From positions 29,809,441 through 29,873,440 of the forward strand of contig NC_049979.1 in assembly GCF_000003815.2 (NCBI RefSeq): a DNA stretch of 64,000 nt, written 5' to 3'. Positions within the stretch are counted from its first letter, which is position 1. Each line of letters starts with the position of its first letter. A program made the position numbers and the translations under genes. Under the pieces are notes generated by a model, which saw nothing but the letters and a program-made list of their open reading frames with translations, was not told the origin of the DNA and searched no databases. Origin of the DNA: Branchiostoma floridae (lineage: Eukaryota; Chordata; Leptocardii; Amphioxiformes; Branchiostomatidae). Positions 30,881 to 42,652 of this stretch are shown here, piece by piece.

Positions 30881-32463
30881 AATATCAACTTTTGTTTGCC
30901 ACATGCCGTGCAAACTTACTAACATATAAACCTGTGAATTTTGCAAATATTACATGGTCTATGGTAGCATTTACCTCAATTAACCTTACCATGTATCTTT
31001 TCATTCTTCACACAGAAATGCACTTCGAAACATCCAGGTCAGACCGCCACGTGATGTGCAGGCCGGACCGCCTCCATCCCTGCAGCCCGGACCGTGTCAA
31101 GTGCAGGTCGAACAGCGTCAAGATGAGCACGCTGGAACGCCTCCATCCCTGCAGTCCGGACCGTGTCAAGACATGCAGGTCGAACAGTGTCAAGATGAGC
31201 ACGCTGGACCGCCTCCATCCCTGCAGGCCGGACTGTGTCAAGTGCAGGTCGAACAGCGTCAAGATGAGCACGCTGGACCGCCTCCATCCCTGCAGTCTGG
31301 ACCGTGTCAAGACATGCAGGTCGAACAGGGTCAAGATGAGCACGCTGGACCGCCTCCATCCCTGCATGCCGGACCGTGTCAAGACATGCAGGTCGAACAG
31401 GGTCAAGATGAGCACGCTGGACCGCCTCCATCCCTGCAGGCCGGACCGTGTCAAGACATGCAGGTCGAACAGGGTCAAGATGAGCACGCTGGACCGCCTC
31501 CATCCCTGCATGCCGGACCGTGTCAAGACATGCAGGTCGAACAGGGTCAAGATGAGCACGCTGGACCGCCTCCATCCCTGCAGGCCGGACCGTGTCAAGA
31601 CATGCAGGTCGAACAGGGTCAAGATGAGCACGCTGGACCGCCTCCATCCCTGCAGGCGAGACCGTGTCAAGACATGCAGATCGAACAGGGTCAAGATGAG
31701 CACGCTGGACCGCCTCCATCCCTGCAGGCCGGACCGTGTCAAGACATGCAGGTCGAACAGGGTCAAGATGAGCACGCTGGACCGCCTCCATCCCTGCAGC
31801 CCGGACCGTGTCAAGACATGCAGGTCGAACAGGGTCAAGATGAGCACGCTGGACCGCCTCCATCCCTGCAGGCCGGACCGTGTCAAGACATGCAGGTCGA
31901 ACAGTGTCAAGATGAGCTCCCTGCAGACCGGACCGTGTCAAGACATGCAGGTCGAACAGGGTCAAGATGAGCACGCTGGACCGCCTCCATCCCTGCAGAC
32001 CGGACCGTGTCAAGTGCAGGTCGAACAACGTCAAGATGAGCACGCTGGACCGCCTCCATCCCAGAAGCCGGGACCGTGTCAAGACATGCAGGTCAAACAG
32101 GGTCAAGATGAGCACACTGGACCGCCTGCATCCCTGCAGGCCGGACCGTGTCAAATGTAGGTCGAACAGGGTCAAGATGAGCACGCTGGACCGCCTCCAT
32201 CCCTGCAGCCCGGACCGTGTCAAGACATGCAGGTCGAACAGCGTCAAGATGAACATGCTGGACCGCCTGCATCCCTGCAGGCCGGACCGTGTCAAGACAT
32301 CCAGGTCCAACAAGGTCAAGATGAGCACGCTGGACCGCCTCCATCCCTGCAGGATGGACCGTGTCAAGACATGCAGGTCGAACAGCGTCAAGATGAGCAC
32401 ACTGGACCGCCTGCATCCCTGCAGGCCGGACCGTGTCAAGACATGCAGGTCGAACAGGGTCAT
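30881..32463 (+). pseudogene. Broken inverted copy of a repeat-gene array exon
   Basis: About 130 bp of cassette flank, including the acceptor TTCATTCTTCACACAG (exon would start at 31016), precedes about 19 units of the 72-bp repeat, here in plus orientation. A 17-bp deletion near 31915 shifts the coding frame, and CAAATGTAG at about 32154 replaces the usual CAAGTGCAG, giving a stop. The array breaks off at 32463 directly before GTAAGT, a donor-like site that belongs to the new flanking sequence. Only the acceptor side of the original exon is preserved. Confidence 0.75.
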
Positions 32464-33290
32464 GTAAGTATCCTGTATGTTATAAACGGGAACTGCTTGG
32501 TTAACTCGCAAACTCATCAATGGATATCTATACTATTTGGCATCTATTGTGTAACTCCAAGCAGAGGTTACGGTGGAGCGGGGGTGTAGTAGTGGCCGCA
32601 ACATGAAATCGCAGTCACTACTATCCCTTGACAAAACTGCTTTGAAAATAGGTTTGCTTATCAATTATTGTTGAATCTGCCTGCTGCGCATTTACCTCAT
32701 GTGTACTACATTTTCTTCTAGCAACCAAAACAATCTAGTACATTTCTTGCTAAATTTTAACGCATTCCGCTATCACAACAAATCGGTTTAAATGGACAAA
32801 CCACAAACGTGTATTAGCACAGAGGTCCCTTATTCTGGATGAAACTAAATGATCAAAATAAAACAGTGTGTGATAGAAAGGTGTTTCTACAGTCTACTTC
32901 CCCTTTGCTGCAAATATCCTCCAGAATCACCCCATTCTCTCCCTCGGCCAAGGAGAAAATAATGCAAGAGATAGTAACGAGTAGATGAAAATAAAATAGC
33001 AATAAGTAGTTGTTTAAGAGTCATTTTCCGGCTGTTTTGGAGTTCTGATCGGTTGCTCATGCGTGTTTTAGGAGGTTTCGAGTTGTTTTCGGTATTTATT
33101 GAGTTGTGTCGGTATTTATTAAGGTGTTTTCGGTATTTATGGAGTTGTTTCGGTAGACATCAAATTGTTTTCATTGTTTTCCGTATTTTACGGGTTGTTT
33201 TCGGTTGTTTTCGGTAGATGTCAAGTTGTTTTCGGTTGTTTTCGGTTGTTTTTGGTTGTTTTCGGTATTTAGTGAGACCGGAAATGGTGA
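32464..33290. other. No gene; short TTGTTTTCGG repeats
   Basis: Unassigned sequence up to 33000, then a simple repeat at about 33025-33280 built from TTTTCGG, TATTTAT and TTGTTTTCGG phrases. Confidence 0.5.
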
Positions 33291-34865
33291 TATCTGCAAT
33301 GTGAAGCAATCAAATGTATATGGAAAACCTGGTGATTATGATCTGCAGTGTGAAGGTCATCACATCTGCAGTGTGAATATGAACAGATCTACATTATAAA
33401 GGTGGTAAGATCTCCAGTGCGATGTAAACAAATCTGTATGGTAAAGGTTATGATATCAGCAGTGTGATGAGAATCAACCTTCTATTTTAAAGGTTATGAC
33501 TCCAGTGTGTAGGTAATGGAATCTGTAGGGTTAATGTGGTGAAATCTGTAGTGTCGTGGTGATTAAAGTTCCATGTTATATATGATGTGCTGTTTCCACA
33601 CTCAATTAAATCATCTGCAGTGTGATGGTGATCAAATGTGTATTGCAAAAGTTGTGAGAACTGCAGTGTGAAGGTGGTGTAAACTGCATGGTAAAGGTGA
33701 TGACATCTGCAGTGTGAAAGTGGTGAAATCTGCATGGTAAAGGTAGTGAAATATCCAGTGTGAAGTAATGAAGTCTGCACAGTGAAGGTCATGGCATCTG
33801 CAGTGTGAAAGTGGTGAAATCTGCATGGTAAAGGTAGTGAAATATCCAGTGTGAAGTAATGAAGTCTGCACAGTGAAGGTGATGGCATCTGCAGTGTGAA
33901 ATTGGTGAAATCTGCATGGTAAAGGTAGTGAAATATCCAGTGTGAAGTAATGAAGTCTGCACAGTGAAGGTGATGGCATCTGCAGTGTGAAAGTTGTGAA
34001 ATCTGCATGGTAAAGGTAGTGAAATATCCAGTATGAAGTAATGAAGTCTGCACAGTGAAGGTGATGGCATCTGCAGTGTGAAGGTAATCACATCTGCATG
34101 GTAAACATGGTGTCATCCGCAGTGTGTTGATAATCAAGTTTTTATGTTAAAGGTTTTGACATCTGCAATGTGATAGAAATCTAATTTGCATGGTAATGGT
34201 GATGATATCTGCAGTATAAAGGTGATGATATCTGCAGTATCACATTTGCACGGTAAAGGTGGCATCAAACATGCATGTTAAGCATGCAGATTTGAATACT
34301 TAACACTGGAGATGTGAGACACTTGAACATGCAGATTTGATGACCATCACACTCCAGATGTCACCACCTTTGGCATGTAGATTTAATCACCTTCGCATTG
34401 CAAATATCACCACCGTTACCATACAGATTTGATTACCTTTATCCTGCATGTGTCACAACCTGTAAAGATGGTGAGATCTGCAGTATAAAGGTAATCACAT
34501 TTGCAGGATAAAAGTGTTGGTATCTGCAGTGTGATGGTAACCAAGTTTGTATGTCAAAGTTATGACATCTTCAGTGTGTACTTGATGAAATCTACATGGT
34601 ATTATAATATTTACAGTGTCATAGTTACTGTAATAATAATTCCATGTTAAAGGCTGCGACATCTTAAGTGTGATGGTAATAAGACCTGCATGCCTAAGGT
34701 TGTGACATCGCAGTGTAAAGGCGGTCATATATGCATGTTAAAGGTTGTCAGATTTGCGGGGTATACTTTTGAAACGTAAAGGTTGTTGCTTGTTCAGGAT
34801 AAAGGTAATACAATTTGCATGGTAAAGGATAACCTTTAATATAGAAACTTGATTCTCATCACACT
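33291..34865 (-). repeat. 23/46-bp satellite, minus orientation, with 91-bp higher-order units
   Basis: The reverse-complement orientation of the same satellite. Between about 33700 and 34090 it forms a 91-bp higher-order repeat, about four copies. The block as a whole is duplicated at about 38.16-39.92 kb. A short plus-oriented stretch sits at 34.28-34.45 kb. Confidence 0.85.
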
Positions 34866-35026
34866 GCTGATATCACCGCCTTTAACGTACAAATTTGATT
34901 ATCGTCACACTGTATAGTAGCACCAGTATTTAAACAAATGTCAGATTTACCACTATCACTCTGCAGATGTCACTCTTTTACCATGGAGAATCGATTACCT
35001 TCAGACTGTAAATGTCAGCATATTAA
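34866..35026 (+). repeat. 23/46-bp satellite, plus orientation
   Basis: Left part of a satellite copy interrupted by the piggyBac-type MITE; it matches 27.78-27.88 kb. Confidence 0.8.
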
Positions 35027-35991
35027 CCCTCAAACACCCGAGTGGGATCCATTTGGACCCCAGGCGTACATTTTGAAGTGCCATGTGAACATTTTTGATC
35101 TGAAAACAAAAACGTTCCACGACTTTGTCAGTCAATATGTCTTTTACCTTCTCCTTAGTTTTCGCAAAGATTGGTACAATAATGTGGAAATTATAAAGAA
35201 AGTTTGTGTTCAGTCCTTCTGGGGTCCGTTTGGCAAAAATGTGCAGATTTTAAAACAAGCTTAGGAGGCTAACTCTCTTACCACTTACAGTATGACTACC
35301 AAACTTCCAGACAATAGAAGGAATGTAAATTTAAATGATGACAAAAATTTCTGTGTCATCAACGTGTAATATGACGACATTATGACGTCATTTGCCTAAT
35401 CACGGCGGCCATCTTGGATTTTGACCAATGACGGCATGAAATTAGCATACATTATAAATTTTAAGTCATGAAAATTACACTGAATTTCATAGAATTTAAT
35501 TGTTGTCAGAAAACAGGTGTAGTTTACCAAGAAAACGTTGTTTAAATTAAAATTGTGAAATTTTGGCAAAAATATGCTTGTTAGAACATGGTTGCCATGG
35601 TAACCCCCAAAAATGATAAACTTACTTTATTGACCAAAAACTTTTGCAAACAATATTTTGTGATAAATTACCAAGTTTCGTAGCTTTAGCTCTAGCCGTT
35701 CATGAGATATGCGACATAAATGTTGCTGAAGGCCTCAAAATTCCCCTATCTGGTCGGAATAGGTTTAGTGCAAAACGTGGTCCATCTGACCTTTTGCATA
35801 AATTATGATAATGAGTTTGAATTAGCAACACTTTAACATCTCAAAAGCTTCCTCTTACATTGACTAAGCAATGTATATACAATGATCGCCGATAAGAAAT
35901 TGTACTGAGATTTTATGAACAAAACATTTTGGGGTCCGTTTGGACCCCACTCGGTCATTTTAGTTGCAAATAAAGGTCGGGTGCTTGAGGG
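35027..35991. mobile_element. piggyBac-type non-autonomous element (965 bp)
   Basis: The ends are CCCTCAAACACCCGA and TCGGGTGCTTGAGGG, inverted with 14 of 15 matches. TTAA flanks both sides (35023-35026 and 35992-35995). The paralogous satellite at about 27877 has a single CATTAACACTGCAG with no insert, which is the empty site. TTAA targets with CCC...GGG ends are the piggyBac signature. Both subterminal regions carry a TTTGGACCCC motif. A 108-codon open frame overlapping the left end is not transposase-like. Confidence 0.9.
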
Positions 35992-35995
35992 TTAA

Positions 35996-37170
35996 CACTG
36001 CAGATTTAATTACCTTGAAACTTGACAAGTCACCAAGGACCTTCCCCATGCAGATATGATTACCTACAGACTAGATTTCAAGACCTTCACACTGCAGCCT
36101 TCATCACGTTTACCATGCACATTTCAGCACCTTCACACAGTTGTCAGCAAGTTTCCACGTAGACGGATCACCTTCACATTGCAAATGTCACCACCTTTAC
36201 CGTACACTTTTGATTATCTTTATCCTGCACGTGTTCCAACCTTTATCATGTTGATTTGTTCATATTTACGCTACAGATGTGATGACCTTCACAGTGCAGA
36301 TGTCACTAGGTTTACTATTGCATATTTGTTTATCTTCACATGCAATCAACATGCAAATTTGATAACAATCACACTGATATCATACAGACTTGATGTCCAT
36401 CGCACTGCAGATAACACCACGTTAACTATGCAGATTTGATCACTTCACATTGCAAATGTCATTATCTTTACCATGCACATTTGATGATCTTCAAATGTCG
36501 CAACTTTTGAGATGCAGATGTTACCACCTTCAGACTGCAGATGTCACAAAATTACACATCCAAGTCTGATTATCTTATCACTGGACATTTGACAACCTCT
36601 ACTGCCACACAGTAGATGTATTTGAGATATTTGCTGCCATAGTACATATCTACTGACACAACAGTTTTTATGTAGATTTGATCATCTTCACATGTAAATG
36701 TCACCACCTTTATCATGTAGATTTGACAACTTTCGGACATTGCAGATGTCAGCTCCTTTACCATGCAGATTTCACCGCAAGCACACTATTGATGTCATCA
36801 CGTTTAGCATGTAGATTTGATCATCTTCACATTGCAAATGTCACCACCTCTACCGTACAATTTTGATTATCTTTATTCTGCACGTGTTGCAACCTTTATC
36901 ATGTACATTAGTTCATATTTACAGTGCAGATGTGATGACCTTCACACTGCAGATGTCACCAGGTTTACTATAGCATATCTGTTTATTTTCGCATGTAATC
37001 AACGTGCAAATTTGATGACACTGATCCATTGATACCATGCCGATTTGATGGCTATTGCACTGCAGATGTCACCACATTTACCATGCAGATTTGATTATCT
37101 TCACATGTCACAACTTTTGAGATGCAGATGTCACCACCTTCACACTGCAGATGTCCGAAAATTACACATG
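35996..37170 (+). repeat. 23/46-bp satellite, plus orientation
   Basis: Continues the array right of the piggyBac element and parallels 27.88-28.35 and 30.29-30.88 kb. Confidence 0.85.
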
Positions 37171-37174
37171 CAAC

Positions 37175-38105
37175 TCTCATTATCTTCACATGGAAATTTC
37201 ACAACCGCTACTGCCACACAGTAAATGTCTTCGAGATATTTACTGACATAGTACATATCTACTGACACAGCAGTTTATAACTATTGAATATCCACTGACA
37301 CAAGGTGAATATCTACTGACACAATCATGAAATATCTACTGACACAAAGTAGATATGCAATATATTCAAGAATTGTAAAGAACACAGGGTTCTAGCCAGT
37401 GCATTTTAGTGTAGTGGGCCCCTACGCTAAAATTTGTGACCACTACACTAAAATAAGGGCCACTACGCTAATTTTAAACTAGTGTAGTGGTGTTTTGGTA
37501 TCATTTGCTTGTTCAACAATGTCTTATCAATGTCTGCACAATGAAAAATGGTGATATGACCCTTAAAACTGACCAGAAAATCCTACAATTTACATGTGAT
37601 GTTAACAAAGTGCCAACTTTTAACTCTACATTTTCAAAGTCTCATCGTGGAAGGGCCAAGACCCCCCTTCCACACCATTCCCACTACGTTAAATGAAATC
37701 CTGGCTAGAACCCTGGAACATTACATTCTTGCATAAGAGAGACAGCACATTCCCAACCATTTAACACACAAACAAAATGTCCAGCAAGTGCACACTGACA
37801 ATAATTGTACCATCAAACAGGTCATAGACAACATAGATGTCTTATCAAGTGTGTGAAGATAGATGTCTAGTAATAAAACAGTACATGTCAGTAGTGATCT
37901 GGTTTGTATAAGTTAAATATCAGTAGTTCAGCAGTTGAATTTTAGACGAAGTATTCTTCTAATAACAAACAGTTCAATTTCTGACGACAAAAACAGGTTA
38001 GTAGTTCAAGAGCTGTTTGTATTTACAGGAAATTTGCATCAACGTGACAGTGTGTTATGTCTTGTGTTGTACTCAAGAGGTTGTGACATCTGCAGTGTGA
38101 TATAA
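37175..38105. repeat. Inverted repeat, left arm (with MITE insertion)
   Basis: Reverse complement of 40195-40765 over roughly 600 bp once the insertion at 37385-37715 is removed. Shared landmarks are the CTACTGCCACACAGTAAATG end, AATTCTGACGACAAAAACAG-like sequence and CTTGTGTTGTACTCAAGAGG. Confidence 0.8.
37385..37715. mobile_element. hAT-like MITE (331 bp) with 5-bp duplication
   Basis: The termini are exact inverted repeats: CAGGGTTCTAGCCAG and CTGGCTAGAACCCTG. GAACA occurs directly outside both ends (37380-37384 and 37716-37720). The other inverted-repeat arm (near 40545-40575) has the uninterrupted site. The termini resemble those of the element at 4180. A 5-bp duplication fits the hAT5-like group rather than classic 8-bp hAT; the class is inferred. 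Confidence 0.8.
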
Positions 38106-40194
38106 TCAAATCTGTATGGTAAAGTTGACGACATCTGCAATTCAAAGGTCACATTTACATGGTAATGGTGATATCTGCAGTGTGAAGCAATCAAATGTAT
38201 ATGGAAAACCTGGTGATTATGATCTGCAGTGTGAAGGTCATCACATCTGCAGTGTGAATATGAACAGATCTACATTATAAAGGTGGTAAGATCTCCAGTG
38301 CGATGTAAACAAATCTGTATGGTAAAGGTTATGATATCAGCAGTGTGATGAGAATCGACCTTCTATTTTAAAGGTTATAACTCCAGTGTGTAGGTAATGA
38401 AATCTGTAGGGTTAATGTGGTGAAATCTGTAGTGTCGTGGTGATTAAAGTTCCATGTAATATATGATGTGCTGTTTCCACAGTCAATTAAATCATCTGCA
38501 GTGTGATGGTGATCAAATGTGTATTGCAAAAGTTGTGAGAACTGCAGTGTGAAGGTGGTGTAAACTGCATGGTAAAGGTGATGACATCTGCAGTGTGAAA
38601 GTGGTGAAATCTGCATGGTAAAGGTAGTGAAATATCCAGTGTGAAGTAATGAAGTCTGCACAGTGAAGGTGATGGCATCTGCAGTGTGAAAGTGGTGAAA
38701 TCTGCATGGTAAAGGTAGTGAAATATCCAGTGTGAAGTAATGAAGTCTGCACAGTGAAGGTGATGGCATCTGCAGTGTGAAAGTGGTGAAATCTGCATGG
38801 TAAAGGTAGTGAAATATCCAGTGTGAAGTAATGAAGTCTGCACAGTGAAGGTGATGGCATCTGCAGTGTGAAAGTGGTGAAATCTGCATGGTAAAGGTAG
38901 TGAAATATCCAGTGTGAAATAATGAAGTCTGCACAGTGAAGGTGATGGCATCTGCAGTGTGAAAGTGGTGAAATCTGCATGGTAAAGGTAGTGAAATATC
39001 CAGTGTGAAGTAATGAAGTCTGCACAGTGAAGGTGATGGCATCTGCAGTGTGAAAGTGGTGAAATCTGCATGGTAAAGGTAGTGAAATATCCAGTGTGAA
39101 GTAATGAAGTCTGCACAGTGAAGGTCATGGCATCAGCGGTGTGAATCACATCTGCATGGTAAACATGGTGTCATCGGCAGTGTGTTGATAATCAAGTTTT
39201 TATGTTAAAAGTTTTGACATGTGCAATGTGATAGAAATCTAATTTGCATGGTAAAGGTGGTGATATCTGCAGTATAAAGGTAATCACATTTGCACGGTAA
39301 AGGTGGCATCAAACATGCATGTTAAGCATGCAGATTTGAATACTTAACACTGGAGATGTGAGACACTTGAACATGCAGATTTGATGACCATCACACTCCA
39401 GATGTCACCACCTTTGGCATGTAGATTTAATCACCTTCGCATTGCAAATATCACCACCGTTACCATACAGATTTGATTACCTTTATCCTGCATGTGTCAC
39501 AACCTGTAAAGATGGTGAGATCTGCAGTATAAAGGTAATCACATTAGCAGGATAAAAGTGTTGGTATCTGCAGTGTGATGGTAACCAAGTTTGTATGTCA
39601 AAGTTATGACATCTTCATTGTGTACTTGATGAAATCTACATGGTATTATAACATTTACAGTGTCATAGTAATAATAATTTCATGTTAAAGGTTGCGACAT
39701 CTTAAGTGTGATGGTAATAAGACCTGCATGCCTAAGGTTGTGACATCGCAGTGTAAAGGGGGTGATATATGCATGTTAAAGGTTGTCAGATTTGCGGGGT
39801 ATAAGTAATAAAATTTGAAACGTAAAGGTTGTTGCTTGTTCAGGATAAAGGTAATACAATTTGCATGGTAAAGGATAACCTTTAATATAGAAACTTGATT
39901 CTCATCACACTGCTGATATCACCGCCTTTGTCATCCAGTACCTTCATACTGTAGAGGTCACCAGTGACTCACCACCTTTACCATACAAGTTTGTTTACAT
40001 CGCACTGGAGATGTCACACCTTTCTCATGTACATTTGTTCATATTGACACTGCAGATGTGATTACCTTCACACTGCAGATATCACCAGGTTTACTATATA
40101 AATTTGATTGCTTCACACTGCAGATATCATCATTAACGTGCAGATGTGACTTTTACATTGCAGATGTTATCAACTTTATCATACAGATTTGATT
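38106..40194. repeat. 23/46-bp satellite with 91-bp higher-order units (38.59-39.13 kb)
   Basis: Mostly minus orientation to 39.3 kb, plus at 39.32-39.5, minus at 39.5-39.87, then plus to 40.19 kb. About six 91-bp higher-order units are stop-free in all three minus frames, which produces three overlapping open frames of 170-224 codons with the same peptide. The block is a duplicate of 33.29-34.87 kb. Confidence 0.85.
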
Positions 40195-40765
40195 TCATCA
40201 CAGTGTACATGTTACAACCTCTTGAGTACAACACAAGACATAGCACACTGTCACCTTGATGCAAATTTCCGGTAGATACAAGCAGGTCTAACTACTAGTC
40301 TGTTTTTGTCGTCAGAAATTGAACTGTTTGTTATGAGAAGAATACTTCGTTTAAAATGCAACTGCTGAACTATTACTGACATGTACTATTCTATTACTAG
40401 ACATCTTTTTTTTTACAGATTTGATAAGACATCTATGATGTCTATAACCTGTTTCATGTTGCAATCATTGTCAGTGTGCACTTTCTGTACATTTTGTTTG
40501 TGTGTTAAGTGGTTGGGTTTCTGCTGTCTCTCTTATGCAAGAAATTGATGTGCTTTACAATTCTTGAATGTTCTGGATGTCTACTTTGTATCAGTAGATA
40601 TTTCGTGATTGTGTCAATAGATATTCCTCTTGTGTCGGTGAATATTCAGTACTTATTAACTGTTGTGTCAGTAGATATGTACTATGTCAGTAAATATCTC
40701 GAAGACATTTACTGTGTGGCAGTAGAGGTTGTGAATTGTCTAGTGTGAAAATAATCAGACTTGAA
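40195..40765. repeat. Inverted repeat, right arm
   Basis: Partner of 37175-38105, lacking the MITE. A further partial copy in the same orientation lies at about 41.81-41.95 kb. Confidence 0.8.
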
Positions 40766-41575
40766 TGTGTACTTTTGTGACATCTGCAGTGTGAACGTGG
40801 TGACATCTGCATCTCAAAAGTTATGACATTTGAAGATAATCAAAAAGTGCATGGTAAAGGTGCAATGTGAAGTGATCAAATTTGCATGGTTAAGCTGGTG
40901 TTATCTGCAGTACGATGACCATAAAATCTACATGGAGACTTGGTGACAACTGTAGTGTGAAGGTGCTGAAATGTGCATGGTTAACATGGTGACGGCTGCA
41001 GTGTGAAGGTGGTGAAATGTACAGTCTGTAGGTAATCAAATCTGCATGATGAAGGTGGTCACTGTGCAGTGTCAAGGTAATAAATCTGCAGTGTTAATGT
41101 GCTGACATTTACATAGTAGTCAAATATGCAGTGTGAAGTAATGAAGACTGCACGGTAAAGGTGATGACATCTGCAGTGTGAAGGTAATCACATCTGGATG
41201 ACAATCATTCTGACATCTGCAGTGTGATGATAATGAAGTTTTTATGTTAAAAGTTTTACATCTGCAGTGTGATAGATATCTAATTTGCACGGTAAAGATG
41301 GTGACATCTGCAGTATAAAGGTAATCGGATTTGCACGGTAAAGGTGCCATTAAATATACATGTTAAAGGTTGGCATACATGCAGTATAAATCTGCATGGT
41401 TAAGGTGGTGATATTGCATGCGCAATGGGGTGTGATGGTCATCAAATCTGCATCTTTCAGTTTCTGACATCTTCAGTGTAGTGATCAATTCTGTATGGTA
41501 AAGATGTTGACATCTGCAGAGTAAAAGTGATGATATCTGCAGTGTAATGGTAATCAAGTTTTTATGTCAAATTTA
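40766..41575 (-). repeat. 23/46-bp satellite, minus orientation
   Basis: Diverged units of the CTGCAGTGTGAAGGTGGTGA type. Confidence 0.8.
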
Positions 41576-42652
41576 TGATAGAGTCGATTCCGAGTCACCG
41601 AGAGGTTTTTTAAACAATATTTGTCATAAGTTTCAACTTTTCTGAGTAAAACAATATCTGAGTCACTGAAGTTCTAAATTGTTCAAACAATTGAAAATGA
41701 AAGTTTGAACATGTTCGAACCTAGCTACTAGTATATGTGTTGCACACATTGAGAAAGTAATAATAGAAATATCTCCTTATTTAGAATATAGTTTAGAAAC
41801 ATTTATGTGTTATTAGATATTTCATAATTGTGTGAGTTGATATTCCCCTTGTGTCGATGGATATTCTGTAGACTGTTGTGGCAGTACATATGTACTATGT
41901 CAGTAAATATTTCGAAGACATCTATCGTGTAGAGGTTTGATATCTCCAGTGTGAATATAATCAGACATGGATGTGTAATGTTGTGACATCTGCAGTGTCC
42001 TCCTCCCTCACCTAGTCCCATCCTCAGGAGGGTCGGGGACTATGGTTGTCTCCAGCACAAGTCTTCGCCATTCTGCAGTGTGAAGGTGGTGAAATCTGCA
42101 TGTTTAAGATTGTGACATGTGAAGACAATTAAATCTGCATGGTAAAGGTGGTGACATCTCCAGTGTGAAGATAATTATATCTGTAAGAGAAAGTGTGTCA
42201 TTGTGTTTTGTCGAAAATGTTATTTATCCACTTCACATCTGTGTTTTCAAAATTTCTGATGTTTGGTCTTGCCAGTCGCTGTCCTGCTTTTTCTTAGTAC
42301 ATCTTCTCCAGTTTGAAGATGTAATGTCATGGGGTTATTCGATGTACATCTTACGTTTGTAACATCTGTTAACACTAAGGCTATTCCGTACGTCTCAGGA
42401 AGAGGACTTCATAGGACCAATCGATGTCTATATCAATAGATTTTTTGAATGTGAACTGTAGTATTTCACTATAGCACATCAAACAAAAACGGTGTTCTAC
42501 CTTTAACGGTATGTATTTATGCTACATTATTACAAACGAGACATAAAAGTCGAGTAAGGATAGCTTTATTCATGATCTTTGAAACTTTTATGAACAAACG
42601 GTTAAACGGGAAATGATTACCTATTACAAAGAGGTTACATGCTGTTTGTCAT
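41576..42652. other. Unassigned sequence with satellite fragments
   Basis: No gene seen. Satellite fragments recur at 41.94-42.19 kb. A block of about 72 bp at 42000-42072 (CCTCCCTCACCTAG... with a TAGTCCC/GGGGACTA hairpin) interrupts them. The 3' end of the Helentron-like element may lie in this stretch, but I could not identify a terminus. Confidence 0.4.

Noticed and set aside
31039-32520. A 493-codon minus-strand frame at the inverted array
   Set aside because: The array is inverted here, so this is equivalent to the rejected plus-strand frames of the main gene.
34938-35264. A gene in the piggyBac-type element
   Set aside because: The 108-codon frame starts in the satellite outside the element and lacks DDE transposase features.
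38368-39149. Three overlapping 170-224 codon minus-strand genes in the satellite
   Set aside because: All three come from one 91-bp unit that is stop-free in every minus frame. There is no start context or other coding sign.
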